A stretch of DNA of 9,003 nt from Veillonella sp. (GCA_019419725.1 DXZL01000052.1:1-9003), one strand, 5' to 3'. Shown: positions 1-6,879, numbered from the stretch's first letter. A program made the numbers and translations. Notes: a model not told the origin generated them from the letters alone.

Positions 1-1852
1 TGGAAATTTTGGACATTTCATCTAAATCTTGCTGTACTACAGGATTAGCTAATTGAACTTCATACATTTTCATAGTTGCTTCTAATCGGGCAATTTCAGA
101 TTCCACCTCAGCTAATTGCTTTTCTATCATATAGGCGTTCGGTTTCTTCTGCGATCCCTCTGTAGATTCTTCAACTGAAAGTATAGATTCATTAATAGAA
201 GTATGTTTATTATCACTAACACTATTTTCTAAGTTTTGCTCGTTAGCTATGGCTAACAAATCTTCCTGTTCTTTTAACTTTTCTTTGTAATACGAATAAT
301 TACCGAGATATTCAGTAATTTTCCCATCATCTAGAACAATGGTTTTTGTAGAAACTTGATCCAAAAAATATCTGTCATGAGAAATAATAAAGCAAGTACC
401 TTCAAATTGTTGTAATGCTTCTTCCACAATTTCACGCGTTGGAATATCTAAATGATTTGTCGGTTCGTCTAAGATAAGGAAATTATCTCCTTGAAGGAAT
501 AATTTTAACAATGCTAACCGAGCTCTCTCACCACCGGATAAGTCTCCTACAAGCTTAAATACATCATCCCCTTTAAAAAGGAATGAGCCTAATACATTGC
601 GGGCTTTTTCTTCAGTATAGTTAAAATGGTTCATAACCTCTTCTACTACCTGCCAAGAATCATGTAATTCCTCATGCTCTTGTGAGAAGTATCCCACTTG
701 TACGCGGTTACCGATATCTACGTGACCATTCTCAGGGAATAATTCACCTACTATAGTTTTTACCAGAGTCGATTTACCAGCCCCGTTAGGTCCAATAAGG
801 GCTACTGATTCTCCACGTCGTACTACGAGTGATATATCATCAATGATAGGATTTTCACCATATCCTACTGATAAATGATCTAGAACAAGAACCTTATCGG
901 CACTCATCGCAGCAGGGGGGAAAGAAAATTGTAAATGATGTGAAGTTACCGGTGCATCAAGTCGTTCTAAACGATTCAATTGAGACTGACGACCACGAGC
1001 CATTTTAGATTTAATACCTGCGCGGTATTTATCTATATAAGCCTCTGTCTTTTTGATGTACTCCTGTTGTTTCTCATAGGCTACCATATCCGCTTTCAAT
1101 CGTTCATCTCGTTGTTGAATATAACGACTGTAATTACCACGATACGTTGTAGCCTTATGGTTATCCAATTCTACAACGCCAGTGACAATACGGTCTAAGA
1201 AATAACGGTCATGGCTGACAATGAGAATCCCACCATGATAGGCAGACAAATACCCTTCAAGCCACTCTAACATGTCCATATCTAAATGGTTAGTTGGTTC
1301 GTCTAAGAATAAAAAGTCTGGACGCCGTACCAATGCTTTAGCTAAATTAATTCGAGTCTTTTGACCACCAGAAAAAGCGCTTGCTGGTTTATCTAAATCC
1401 TCATCAGTAAAGCCAAGACCATAAATGATGCGCTTAGTCTTTTGCTCGTAATCATAGCCGCCTAACCATTCAAGGCGATTTTGTAAATAATCTAATCGTT
1501 GTAAATCAGATTCACTAGCCGCTTCTGTTTCTAAGCGTGTGGTAAGTTCTTTAAGTTGTTCTTCCAATGCATGTACATCAGCCCATGCCTTTTCAATCTC
1601 AGTAGCTAAACTATCATCACCAAGATTTACATCTTGTTGTAAGTAGCCAATGCTTGCAACAGGCGACTTAACTACATTACCTTCATCAAGATCTTCATAG
1701 CCTAATATGCATTTTAATAAGGTCGATTTCCCAGCCCCATTAGGACCTACTAAAGCTAGGCGATCACCTTCTTTTATCTCAAAGGACACATTGGAAAATA
1801 CTTGGCGCACCCCAAATGATTTTCCAAGGCCTATCATTCGAATGCGTTCCAT
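1..1852 (-). CDS. ABC-F family ATP-binding protein (Uup/YdiF-like), 3' end cut by window
   Basis: This is a soluble twin-ATPase of the ABC-F class; family members act on the ribosome rather than in transport. 617 codons are visible before the window edge. The first nucleotide-binding domain has Walker A GPNGAGKST (residues 36-44), signature FSGGQ (160-164), Walker B LFLDEPTNHLD (181-191) and switch SHDR (213-216). A charged helical linker (about 235-300), typical of the ABC-F P-site-tRNA interaction motif, joins it to the second domain: Walker A 354-362, signature LSGGE 438-442, DEPTNHLD 462-469 and SHD 491-493. A Ser/Glu-rich spacer (about 530-570) leads to a C-terminal coiled coil (571 onward), as in Uup and YdiF, so only a short tail should be missing. 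No transmembrane segment is present. The ATG follows AGGAGG (1859-1864) with 6-base spacing. It sits 28 bases after the secretin gene. Both ATPase sites look intact. Housekeeping translation factor versus antibiotic-resistance ABC-F cannot be decided from sequence alone. Confidence 0.93.
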   Translation of the reverse strand, partial: MERIRMIGLGKSFGVRQVFSNVSFEIKEGDRLALVGPNGAGKSTLLKCILGYEDLDEGNVVKSPVASIGYLQQDVNLGDDSLATEIEKAWADVHALEEQLKELTTRLETEAASESDLQRLDYLQNRLEWLGGYDYEQKTKRIIYGLGFTDEDLDKPASAFSGGQKTRINLAKALVRRPDFLFLDEPTNHLDMDMLEWLEGYLSAYHGGILIVSHDRYFLDRIVTGVVELDNHKATTYRGNYSRYIQQRDERLKADMVAYEKQQEYIKKTEAYIDKYRAGIKSKMARGRQSQLNRLERLDAPVTSHHLQFSFPPAAMSADKVLVLDHLSVGYGENPIIDDISLVVRRGESVALIGPNGAGKSTLVKTIVGELFPENGHVDIGNRVQVGYFSQEHEELHDSWQVVEEVMNHFNYTEEKARNVLGSFLFKGDDVFKLVGDLSGGERARLALLKLFLQGDNFLILDEPTNHLDIPTREIVEEALQQFEGTCFIISHDRYFLDQVSTKTIVLDDGKITEYLGNYSYYKEKLKEQEDLLAIANEQNLENSVSDNKHTSINESILSVEESTEGSQKKPNAYMIEKQLAEVESEIARLEATMKMYEVQLANPVVQQDLDEMSKIS

Positions 1853-1879
1853 TCACAACCTCCTAATCATTTACCCTTT

Positions 1880-1910
1880 ATTATACCACAGTTGCCCGTA
1901 CTAACATCAA
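1880..1910 (-). promoter_or_regulatory. Putative extended -10 promoter for the ABC-F gene
   Basis: On the minus strand, TGGTATAAT (1888 to 1880) is a perfect extended -10 element. A 4/6 -35-like TTGATG lies at 1910-1905 with a long 19-base spacer. The -10 overlaps the TAA stop of the secretin gene. The predicted start near 1873 would give a leader of about 20 bases containing AGGAGG. This would let the ABC-F gene be transcribed independently of the secretin genes. The same TGGTATAAT occurs upstream of pgi. It is a motif match only. Confidence 0.45.
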
Positions 1911-3146
1911 CATTTCTATAGAGTCTTTTGATTTTCTGCTATGACGAAATAATTTGCCTAATAACGGAATATCTCCTAATATGGGTACCTTTTGTATTTG
2001 ATGCTGGTCTCGATTATCCATGAGTCCACCTATGACAAGTACTTCCCCTTGTTGTAAACGTACTCTTGTATGAGCCTGCCTTGTACTAATTTTATAAGCT
2101 TTCATTTCCGATACCATAATCGGTGTACTTACCTCGGCATGTATTTTTGCATCTACACCGCCATCAGCAGTAATAATAGGAGTATAGTTTAATTTAATCC
2201 CCACCTCTTCATAGCGAGTAGAGCGCTTGCGCTCTCCATTCACCTCTGACTCTTCTATAACGGGGATACGTTCACCTATTAATATATGTGCCGTCTCACC
2301 ATTAAGGGCCATAATAGATGGTTTTGCTATTAGAACAGCTTTTCCAGAACTTTCCATCAAACTTAACTCAGGTTTTACAAAAAATTTGTAAGCTTCACCG
2401 CTTGGTGTTTTACCAAAGGTAACAGCCCCGTAGGAATTAGTCTTATCTTCTCCATGTCCAGTCAAACTGAGCCAAGACCATCTAAATCCTTGCTCTTTTG
2501 CATAAGATTGTTCCATAGCAATGATGGTTGCTTCTAATTGTACTTGTTTAGGTTCCTTGTCAACTGCATTGATTAGGGTTTCTACACGCCTCTTTTCTCC
2601 GCTTGTCAAATGCATAATTACTTCGTTTTGTTCTGAAAGCACAGCCATTTTATCATTTTTTACTACTGTTCCCAGTATATTTGATAAAGACTCTGCAGGC
2701 AGATGTTCAGGAGAAACTACATAGAGCTCTCTATTCTCTAGTGCAGTATCCTCAGATTCAATAAGAAGAGTCTCATGTTGTTTTGTTACCGTAAAATGAT
2801 ATAACCGCCCTAGTTCTTTAATAATCTCTTCTGGAGACTCTCCTTTTACACTTGCCGTAATATTGCCCTTTAATGACTCTACTCCGATAACTGATATACC
2901 ATAACTGCGACAAATGCCTAACACAGTATCCTTTAAAGAGGCATTTCGTACAGATATTGTAATTGTTTCTTTATCTTTATTAGGTTCTACGCTCTTTATT
3001 GAATTATTTGTTACATTATTTCCTCCATTTTTTATTACCTTATCTTCTATAGTATTTCCTGTTACAACTAACATTTGTGCTAATAAAAAATATACTAGTG
3101 CAACTATTAATATAACTATTTTTATGATCACTCGATTTTTAGCCAT
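1881..3146 (-). CDS. pilQ: Short type IV pilus/type II secretion secretin (PilQ/GspD-like)
   Basis: This is an outer-membrane secretin subunit; family members form multimeric gated channels for type IV pili, competence or type II secretion. The 421 residues read in order: a hydrophobic N-terminal segment (7-30; signal peptide or anchor, with a possible cleavage after LLA at 23), a low-complexity Asn/Lys linker (31-57), an STN/N0-like domain (58-130), one NolW-like N domain (139-200), and a secretin core (205-421). The core carries the diagnostic QGEVLVIGG (366-374) and KVPILGDIPLLGKLF (386-400) motifs and ends in a hydrophobic strand. Proteobacterial PilQ and GspD are usually much longer; no AMIN domain and no extra N domains are seen. 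The ATG is preceded by AAGGAGG (3156-3162) at 9 bases. The first 19 bases overlap the end of the PilP-like gene, so the two are probably translationally coupled. Secretin class is certain; PilQ rather than GspD or a competence secretin is inferred. Confidence 0.88.
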   Translation of the reverse strand: MAKNRVIIKIVILIVALVYFLLAQMLVVTGNTIEDKVIKNGGNNVTNNSIKSVEPNKDKETITISVRNASLKDTVLGICRSYGISVIGVESLKGNITASVKGESPEEIIKELGRLYHFTVTKQHETLLIESEDTALENRELYVVSPEHLPAESLSNILGTVVKNDKMAVLSEQNEVIMHLTSGEKRRVETLINAVDKEPKQVQLEATIIAMEQSYAKEQGFRWSWLSLTGHGEDKTNSYGAVTFGKTPSGEAYKFFVKPELSLMESSGKAVLIAKPSIMALNGETAHILIGERIPVIEESEVNGERKRSTRYEEVGIKLNYTPIITADGGVDAKIHAEVSTPIMVSEMKAYKISTRQAHTRVRLQQGEVLVIGGLMDNRDQHQIQKVPILGDIPLLGKLFRHSRKSKDSIEMLMLVRATVV

Positions 3147-3931
3147 CGCGACGAACCTCCTTCAATAATTTCTACACCACTTGCAGTAATATTAGATACG
3201 GATATTCCTTGCCAACTACTCCCTACCGTAACCATCTGTTCCTCTGAGCCTTTTCGTAAAATAGCTATATTTTGATTTCCTTCAATGATGCCCACCAGTT
3301 CAATTGGTTTTGTCGTATCGCCATTAAGCTCTTTAGGCTTCTTTCTATCTGTTCTTATTGTTTTATTCTTAGTACGTCTATATTTCCTTACTCCCTTTTT
3401 TTCACTTGATAGATTACCATTGACAATCGCCCATTCATCATCGCTCATATTATTTAAATCATCCATTTCCTCATAATCATCATCAAAATCTCTAGTCCCA
3501 TCATTTTGATGTAACAAATCTGTACTAGAAATATTTTTAAAGACCTCTCGCCAAGGATGAGAACGCTCTACACTACTCACATCATATAGTAATCGTCCCT
3601 TACCATTAGAGTCATCGCTCCTTTTACTTATAGGTTTATGATCAACTCCATCTATACTAGATTTCCCCTTATATTTACCATTGTTTCTCTTAGTAAATGT
3701 ATCCTCCGTTTTGTCTTTTGAAATTTCTGGTCTTTGTTCACTAGCCTCGTCATTGAATTGGCCTGATTGTATTTGAACCTTATCCTCCTGAGAAGGATAA
3801 AAAATACCAACTGATATTACCCCTAGTGCAATTACAAGAAAAATAATAATTACAATTCGGTAGTGCCGAATAATAAAATACTGTTTATCAATCCATAATT
3901 TAATGCGTTGTATATAATCTTGTAAGTTCAT
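3128..3931 (-). CDS. GspC/PilP-like inner-membrane connector protein
   Basis: This is a 267-residue bitopic protein. A basic N-terminal cytoplasmic segment precedes one transmembrane helix (about 26-44), then a long hydrophilic linker (45-205), then a compact C-terminal domain (about 208-265). That domain has the pattern of the GspC homology region and PilP: a strand LVGIIEG, a strand IAILRKG, VTVGSSWQGISVSNIT, a strand GVEIIEG and a final WLKIE. In those families this beta domain contacts the N0 domain of the secretin, tying inner-membrane components to the outer-membrane channel. The immediately downstream, overlapping secretin gene supports the role. The linker is unusual: an acidic stretch (about 148-166) is followed by a strongly basic stretch (about 178-200). 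The ATG follows AGGAGG (3938-3943) at 6 bases. Annotation pipelines may call it hypothetical because only the last 60 residues are conserved. It is not a lipoprotein, unlike classical PilP, so it is topologically closer to GspC. Confidence 0.72.
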   Translation of the reverse strand: MNLQDYIQRIKLWIDKQYFIIRHYRIVIIIFLVIALGVISVGIFYPSQEDKVQIQSGQFNDEASEQRPEISKDKTEDTFTKRNNGKYKGKSSIDGVDHKPISKRSDDSNGKGRLLYDVSSVERSHPWREVFKNISSTDLLHQNDGTRDFDDDYEEMDDLNNMSDDEWAIVNGNLSSEKKGVRKYRRTKNKTIRTDRKKPKELNGDTTKPIELVGIIEGNQNIAILRKGSEEQMVTVGSSWQGISVSNITASGVEIIEGGSSRWLKIE

Positions 3932-3951
3932 ATTCCACCTCCTGCTGACAT
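3928..3951 (-). other. Seven-codon mini-ORF overlapping the PilP-like start codon
   Basis: The minus strand reads ATG at 3951-3949 and then encodes MSAGGGI, ending in TGA at 3930-3928. The TGA shares bases with the ATG of the 267-residue gene in a classic ATGA overlap. The mini-ORF runs straight through that gene's Shine-Dalgarno. Its own ribosome-binding site would be only a distant AAGGA about 11 bases upstream. It may be chance; if translated, it could feed ribosomes to the next gene. Confidence 0.25.
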
Positions 3952-3963
3952 ATTCTAGGAGGT
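3937..3963 (-). promoter_or_regulatory. Hairpin sequestering the Shine-Dalgarno of the PilP-like gene
   Basis: In the minus-strand transcript ACCTCCT (3963-3957) is perfectly complementary to AGGAGGT (3943-3937), the ribosome-binding site of the PilP-like gene, with a 13-base loop between. The stem is 7 base pairs, 5 of them G-C, and stops at a G-G mismatch outside and A-C inside. The upstream arm is identical to the anti-Shine-Dalgarno of 16S rRNA. Such a fold would lower translation initiation of the gene pair unless it is opened by a protein, an RNA or upstream translation. Complementarity is seen directly; a regulatory role is inferred. Confidence 0.5.
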
Positions 3964-3978
3964 CCTTTTAAATTCCTA

Positions 3979-4024
3979 CAAAAAAATGACTCTACCAGTC
4001 ACCTATGTGACTAATAGAGTCATT
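3979..4024 (-). terminator. Rho-independent terminator after galE
   Basis: On the minus strand a hairpin has an outer 10-bp stem (4024-4015 with 3994-3985), a 2x2 internal mismatch, an inner 6-bp stem (4012-4007 with 4002-3997) and a four-base loop (4006-4003). The descending arm runs directly into a seven-T tract (3986-3980). It begins 37 bases past the galE stop and separates the pgi-galE unit from the secretin unit. The plus strand lacks a T tract, so it acts in one direction. Confidence 0.88.
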
Positions 4025-4025
4025 C

Positions 4026-4031
4026 ATTATA
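4026..4031 (-). promoter_or_regulatory. Possible -10 box for the secretin unit, overlapping the terminator
   Basis: TATAAT is present on the minus strand at 4031-4026, in the gap between the galE stop and the terminator. No good -35 lies 16-18 bases upstream (AACAAA at 17) and there is no TG extension, so this is weak. Initiation near 4019 would start inside the 5' arm of the terminator. An alternative -10, TAGAAT (3957-3952), lies just after the terminator, again with a poor -35 (TTGTAG). The unit needs a promoter somewhere in 3932-4060 unless it relies on readthrough. Confidence 0.25.
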
Positions 4032-4060
4032 TTGACAAATCAAAAGGATTTGTTCTTGTT

Positions 4061-5050
4061 TTATTTGCTTTTAAAACCATCAGGATGAGATGTATGCCAT
4101 TTCCAAGCATCTTTGATAACATCGGCTACATTACTGAATTTAGGATCCCAACCAAGTAATTCTTTAATTTTTTCAGAGGAAGCAATCAATGTACCTGGAT
4201 CGCCAGCACGACGATCACCATATTGAACAGGAATATCGATACCAGTTACCTCTTTAGCAGTTTCAATGATTTCTTTTACGGAGAAGCCATTTCCACTACC
4301 AAGATTAAATACTTGGGACTCGCCGCCTTTACGTAGATAATTCATAGCCAAAACATGGGCTGCAGCTAAATCATTAACATGAATATAATCGCGCACACAT
4401 GTACCATCAGCTGTATCATAGTCAGTGCCAAATACAGTTATATGTTCTCTTTTACCACGAGCTGCATCGAGCACAAGTGGAATCAAATGAGTCTCTGGAT
4501 GATGGTCTTCCCCAATCGTACCAGATGGGTCAGCCCCTGCCGCATTAAAGTAACGCAATGCAACATAAGTAGAACCATAAATTGAACTATAGTCAGATAA
4601 CATTTCTTCAATCATTAACTTAGTACGACCATATACATTTGTAGGATGCAATTGAGCATCTTCACGAATTGGCACTACCTCTGGTTCGCCATATACAGCA
4701 GCCGTACTAGAAAACACAAAATGTTTTACACCCGCAGTACGAGCAGATTCAATAAGGTGATAGGAACCAACTACATTATTTTCATAATAAATAGCTGGAT
4801 TTACCATTGATTCTCCAACTTGAGAATGGGCAGCGAAATGCATAACCCCAATAATATGATGCTCTTTCATAATATCTACTAACTTAGGATCTGCAATATC
4901 CATATTGTAGAATGTAACCCCTTCAGGAATAGATTCTACATGTCCGCGAGATAAATTATCTACAATGATTGGTGTATAACCTGCTTGTTGTAAGGCACGT
5001 ACAGTATGACTCCCAATATAGCCAGCACCACCTGTTACTAAAATATTCAT
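4061..5050 (-). CDS. galE: UDP-glucose 4-epimerase
   Basis: This enzyme interconverts UDP-glucose and UDP-galactose in the cytoplasm, using bound NAD. The 329-residue length is normal for classical GalE. The Rossmann motif is GGAGYIG (7-13). The catalytic triad of the extended SDR fold is present: SST at 114-116, Tyr140 and Lys144 in YGRTK. RYFNAAGADPSGTIGEDH (166-183) and the DGTCVRDYIHV stretch (215-225) are hallmarks of the bacterial GalE branch that separate it from dTDP-glucose dehydratases. The ATG at 5050 lies 9 bases after the pgi stop, and its ribosome-binding site AAGGGGGAA overlaps that stop, so the two genes are almost surely cotranscribed and probably coupled. The transcript ends at the terminator at 3979-4024. 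The product would feed galactose into LPS or capsule. Activity on UDP-GlcNAc as well cannot be excluded. Confidence 0.95.
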   Translation of the reverse strand: MNILVTGGAGYIGSHTVRALQQAGYTPIIVDNLSRGHVESIPEGVTFYNMDIADPKLVDIMKEHHIIGVMHFAAHSQVGESMVNPAIYYENNVVGSYHLIESARTAGVKHFVFSSTAAVYGEPEVVPIREDAQLHPTNVYGRTKLMIEEMLSDYSSIYGSTYVALRYFNAAGADPSGTIGEDHHPETHLIPLVLDAARGKREHITVFGTDYDTADGTCVRDYIHVNDLAAAHVLAMNYLRKGGESQVFNLGSGNGFSVKEIIETAKEVTGIDIPVQYGDRRAGDPGTLIASSEKIKELLGWDPKFSNVADVIKDAWKWHTSHPDGFKSK

Positions 5051-5059
5051 AGTTCCCCC

Positions 5060-6496
5060 TTATGAATTATGTGTATCCTTTGCACGAGCTAATTTAGGCC
5101 CGATGAGACGTTTATAGACCTCAACACCTGGTTGGTCAAAGGCATCAACACCAGCAAAAATAGATTCAAAGTAAACAGCCCAACAATGCATAAACATGAT
5201 TTCCCCTAAATGGAATGCATTTAATATTGGTACAGTTATCGTCATATTAAAGCGATTGTCACTAGATAAAGCCTCTCTATTAGCATCTAATGCAATATTG
5301 AGAATATCACAAATGCCTACATTACCAAGTGCTTGCAATCGTTCATATTGACTATGTGTATTAGGCACTACAAGATTATGTTGCCACTCTTTAACCTTAA
5401 TAAATTGAACGACCTTATTAAGGCGACCTTCTTGATGCTCTTGTACTTGAGCATGCATATCCATAGTTCCTACTGCCGCAACTGGTGTACGACCATAAGG
5501 TAAGCATGTATTACTCATCTTACCTAACGATTCGGACAATAGCTGTACATACCAATCAGATAAGGAATGAAGGGCTTCCCCATAAGGCATAAACACCTCA
5601 ATAATACGACCATAACGTTCGGACGCAATATATTTTAGCAATGCACTTAATAAAGCAGGATTTTTGAAAATATCCTCTTCTTGGCAAGCAGCATCCATTG
5701 AAGCTGCACCAGCTAAGAACCCCTCAATATCAAAGCCCACAAGAGCCGCCGTTACAAAGCCAACCTCTGTAAACACAGAGAAACGACCGCCAACACCATA
5801 GGGAATACTATAGGTTTTCCAATGATTTTCTAGTGCCATAGAACGTAGAACTGTAGGATGTTCATCATCAGACGTATCGGTAACAGCTACTACTTCATAA
5901 TTTATATTCCGATCTTGCAATGCTTTTTCCAAAATCATGAAATTAGCCATTGGTTCGATAGTAGAGCCAGACTTAGATGTAATAACGAGCATCACCTTAT
6001 AGTCGGGTCCTTTTTTCTGAGCTTGATACTCTAAGGTACGAATAAGGCCTGATAAATAATCACCATCTACGTTAAATCCAGCAAAATACATCCGTGGATA
6101 TCCGTTGCGTTCTTCCGTACTAAGATTATTCCAAAATGCACCACATTGAACATCAAAAATAACCTTACTACCCAAATAAGAACCACCAATACCTACAGAT
6201 ACAACTGTATCAATATTATGGCGAGCATAGTCCCTCAATTCATAAAGACGTTTCAACATTGCAGGTGTATTAATACCATCTTCAGAAATATAAGGAAGTT
6301 GGTAAAACAATACCGGTTCAGGCAAGCCGTCCTTGGAAACATGGCCTTCTTCAAAGCCTGTAGAGCGTAAAATATTGGTATGGCGCCAAACATTTTGTAT
6401 AGCACGCTCAAAGTTTTTTACGTCTCGTTCTTGTATGCAACTTTCATTATATATGTTAGCGTAATCTAACTCGAACCCCGATTGTAATCGCAACAT
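5060..6496 (-). CDS. pgi: Glucose-6-phosphate isomerase
   Basis: This cytoplasmic enzyme interconverts glucose-6-phosphate and fructose-6-phosphate. Visible features are the two SIS sugar-phosphate-binding halves, with GIGGSYLGS (102-110) and SKSGST (174-179); the family signature GVGGRFSVFTEVG (234-246); the second signature DQPGVEVYK (454-462); and the likely catalytic residues Glu322 (SESLGK), His348 (DMH) and Lys462. The length of 478 residues is slightly above the roughly 450 of Bacillus-type Pgi and well below E. coli Pgi. An in-frame TTG lies one codon upstream at 6499, but AGGAG (6504-6508) is 7 bases from the ATG at 6496 and only 4 from the TTG, so I chose the ATG. It is the first gene of a pgi-galE unit driven by an extended -10 promoter. 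In an organism that does not ferment sugars, it would run toward glucose-6-phosphate for UDP-sugar synthesis; that direction is inferred. Confidence 0.95.
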   Translation of the reverse strand: MLRLQSGFELDYANIYNESCIQERDVKNFERAIQNVWRHTNILRSTGFEEGHVSKDGLPEPVLFYQLPYISEDGINTPAMLKRLYELRDYARHNIDTVVSVGIGGSYLGSKVIFDVQCGAFWNNLSTEERNGYPRMYFAGFNVDGDYLSGLIRTLEYQAQKKGPDYKVMLVITSKSGSTIEPMANFMILEKALQDRNINYEVVAVTDTSDDEHPTVLRSMALENHWKTYSIPYGVGGRFSVFTEVGFVTAALVGFDIEGFLAGAASMDAACQEEDIFKNPALLSALLKYIASERYGRIIEVFMPYGEALHSLSDWYVQLLSESLGKMSNTCLPYGRTPVAAVGTMDMHAQVQEHQEGRLNKVVQFIKVKEWQHNLVVPNTHSQYERLQALGNVGICDILNIALDANREALSSDNRFNMTITVPILNAFHLGEIMFMHCWAVYFESIFAGVDAFDQPGVEVYKRLIGPKLARAKDTHNS

Positions 6497-6527
6497 CAAA
6501 TATCTCCTTCACTGACATTTTATGTAC

Positions 6528-6569
6528 AATATTCTACTCATTATACCATAAAACAATGAATAAAATATT
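6528..6569. repeat. 15-bp imperfect inverted repeat over the pgi promoter
   Basis: The arms are AATGAATAAAATATT (6555-6569) and AATATTCTACTCATT (6528-6542), separated by 12 bases. They match at 13 of 15 positions, and both mismatches become G-U pairs in the minus-strand RNA. No T tract follows on either strand and the arms are very AT rich, so it is not a standard terminator. It straddles the -10 and predicted start of pgi, a position expected for an operator. Confidence 0.6.
6540..6548 (-). promoter_or_regulatory. Extended -10 promoter for pgi-galE
   Basis: TGGTATAAT on the minus strand (6548-6540) is a perfect extended -10. The -35 region 17 bases upstream is poor (ATATTT), which extended -10 promoters tolerate. 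A start near 6533 gives a leader of about 37 bases containing GAAGGAGA. It lies in the 81-base gap between the DUF1294 gene and pgi, the only sizeable gap upstream of pgi-galE. Confidence 0.6.
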
Positions 6570-6580
6570 AGTTTATGCAA

Positions 6581-6859
6581 TCAATTCACCCACAAACCAT
6601 AACCAAACCCCACTGCATAAACAGACCATAACAATGCAATAGGGATAGCTAGTTTAAACTTAAGCTTTAAAGTCTTATGACGCCAAATAACCATACCTAA
6701 TAGAGCACCAAGGCCGCCAAAGGCAAATGCTAAAAATAATAATGTGAACTCTGAAATCCGATTATACCCCTTAATAGCACATAGCTTATCATATCCATAC
6801 ATGCTAAATACAATTAGATTGCATAGCCCTACAGTAACCCAGAATTGTGTATCACTCAT
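6581..6859 (-). CDS. DUF1294 family small membrane protein
   Basis: This is a 92-residue integral membrane protein of unknown function. It shows the DUF1294 pattern: a first helix (about 7-23) followed by YGYDKLCAIKGYNRISE (22-38), a glycine-rich helix LAFAFGGLGALLGM (about 43-56), the conserved WRHKTLKLKF motif (59-68), and a last helix (about 70-89). The length is normal for the family. The ATG at 6859 has only a modest ribosome-binding site (GGGGA very close, or AAGG at 9 bases), suggesting low expression or dependence on the upstream gene, which ends 20 bases before. Its position after an epimerase gene looks like operon packing and gives no firm functional clue. Family assignment is confident; function is unknown. 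Confidence 0.85.
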   Translation of the reverse strand: MSDTQFWVTVGLCNLIVFSMYGYDKLCAIKGYNRISEFTLLFLAFAFGGLGALLGMVIWRHKTLKLKFKLAIPIALLWSVYAVGFGYGLWVN

Positions 6860-6879
6860 GTCCCCAAACCTTATATACC

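Noticed and set aside
980..1198. Plus-strand open frame inside the ABC-F gene
   Set aside because: It lies wholly antisense to strongly conserved ABC-F codons and has no recognisable domain. The same holds for the plus-strand frames at 1707-1904, 2521-2724, 2914-3168, 3285-3476, 4379-4585, 6146-6370 and 6991-7215.
1..1852. ABC-F protein as an antibiotic-resistance determinant
   Set aside because: The C-terminal coiled coil and overall layout resemble housekeeping Uup/YdiF-type proteins, and no resistance or mobile genes are nearby; sequence alone gives no positive evidence for resistance.
3957..3963. Plus-strand AGGAGGT as a ribosome-binding site
   Set aside because: The nearest plus-strand ATG is about 22 bases away and opens no meaningful frame; the motif is better explained as the complement of the minus-strand ribosome-binding site.
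4032..4064. Plus-strand TTGACA at 4032-4037 as a promoter
   Set aside because: There is no acceptable -10 at 16-18 bases, and no plus-strand gene follows; it points antisense into galE.
6528..6569. Inverted repeat as a terminator for the DUF1294 gene
   Set aside because: The arms are almost all A/T and no T tract follows on either strand, so a standard Rho-independent terminator is not supported.
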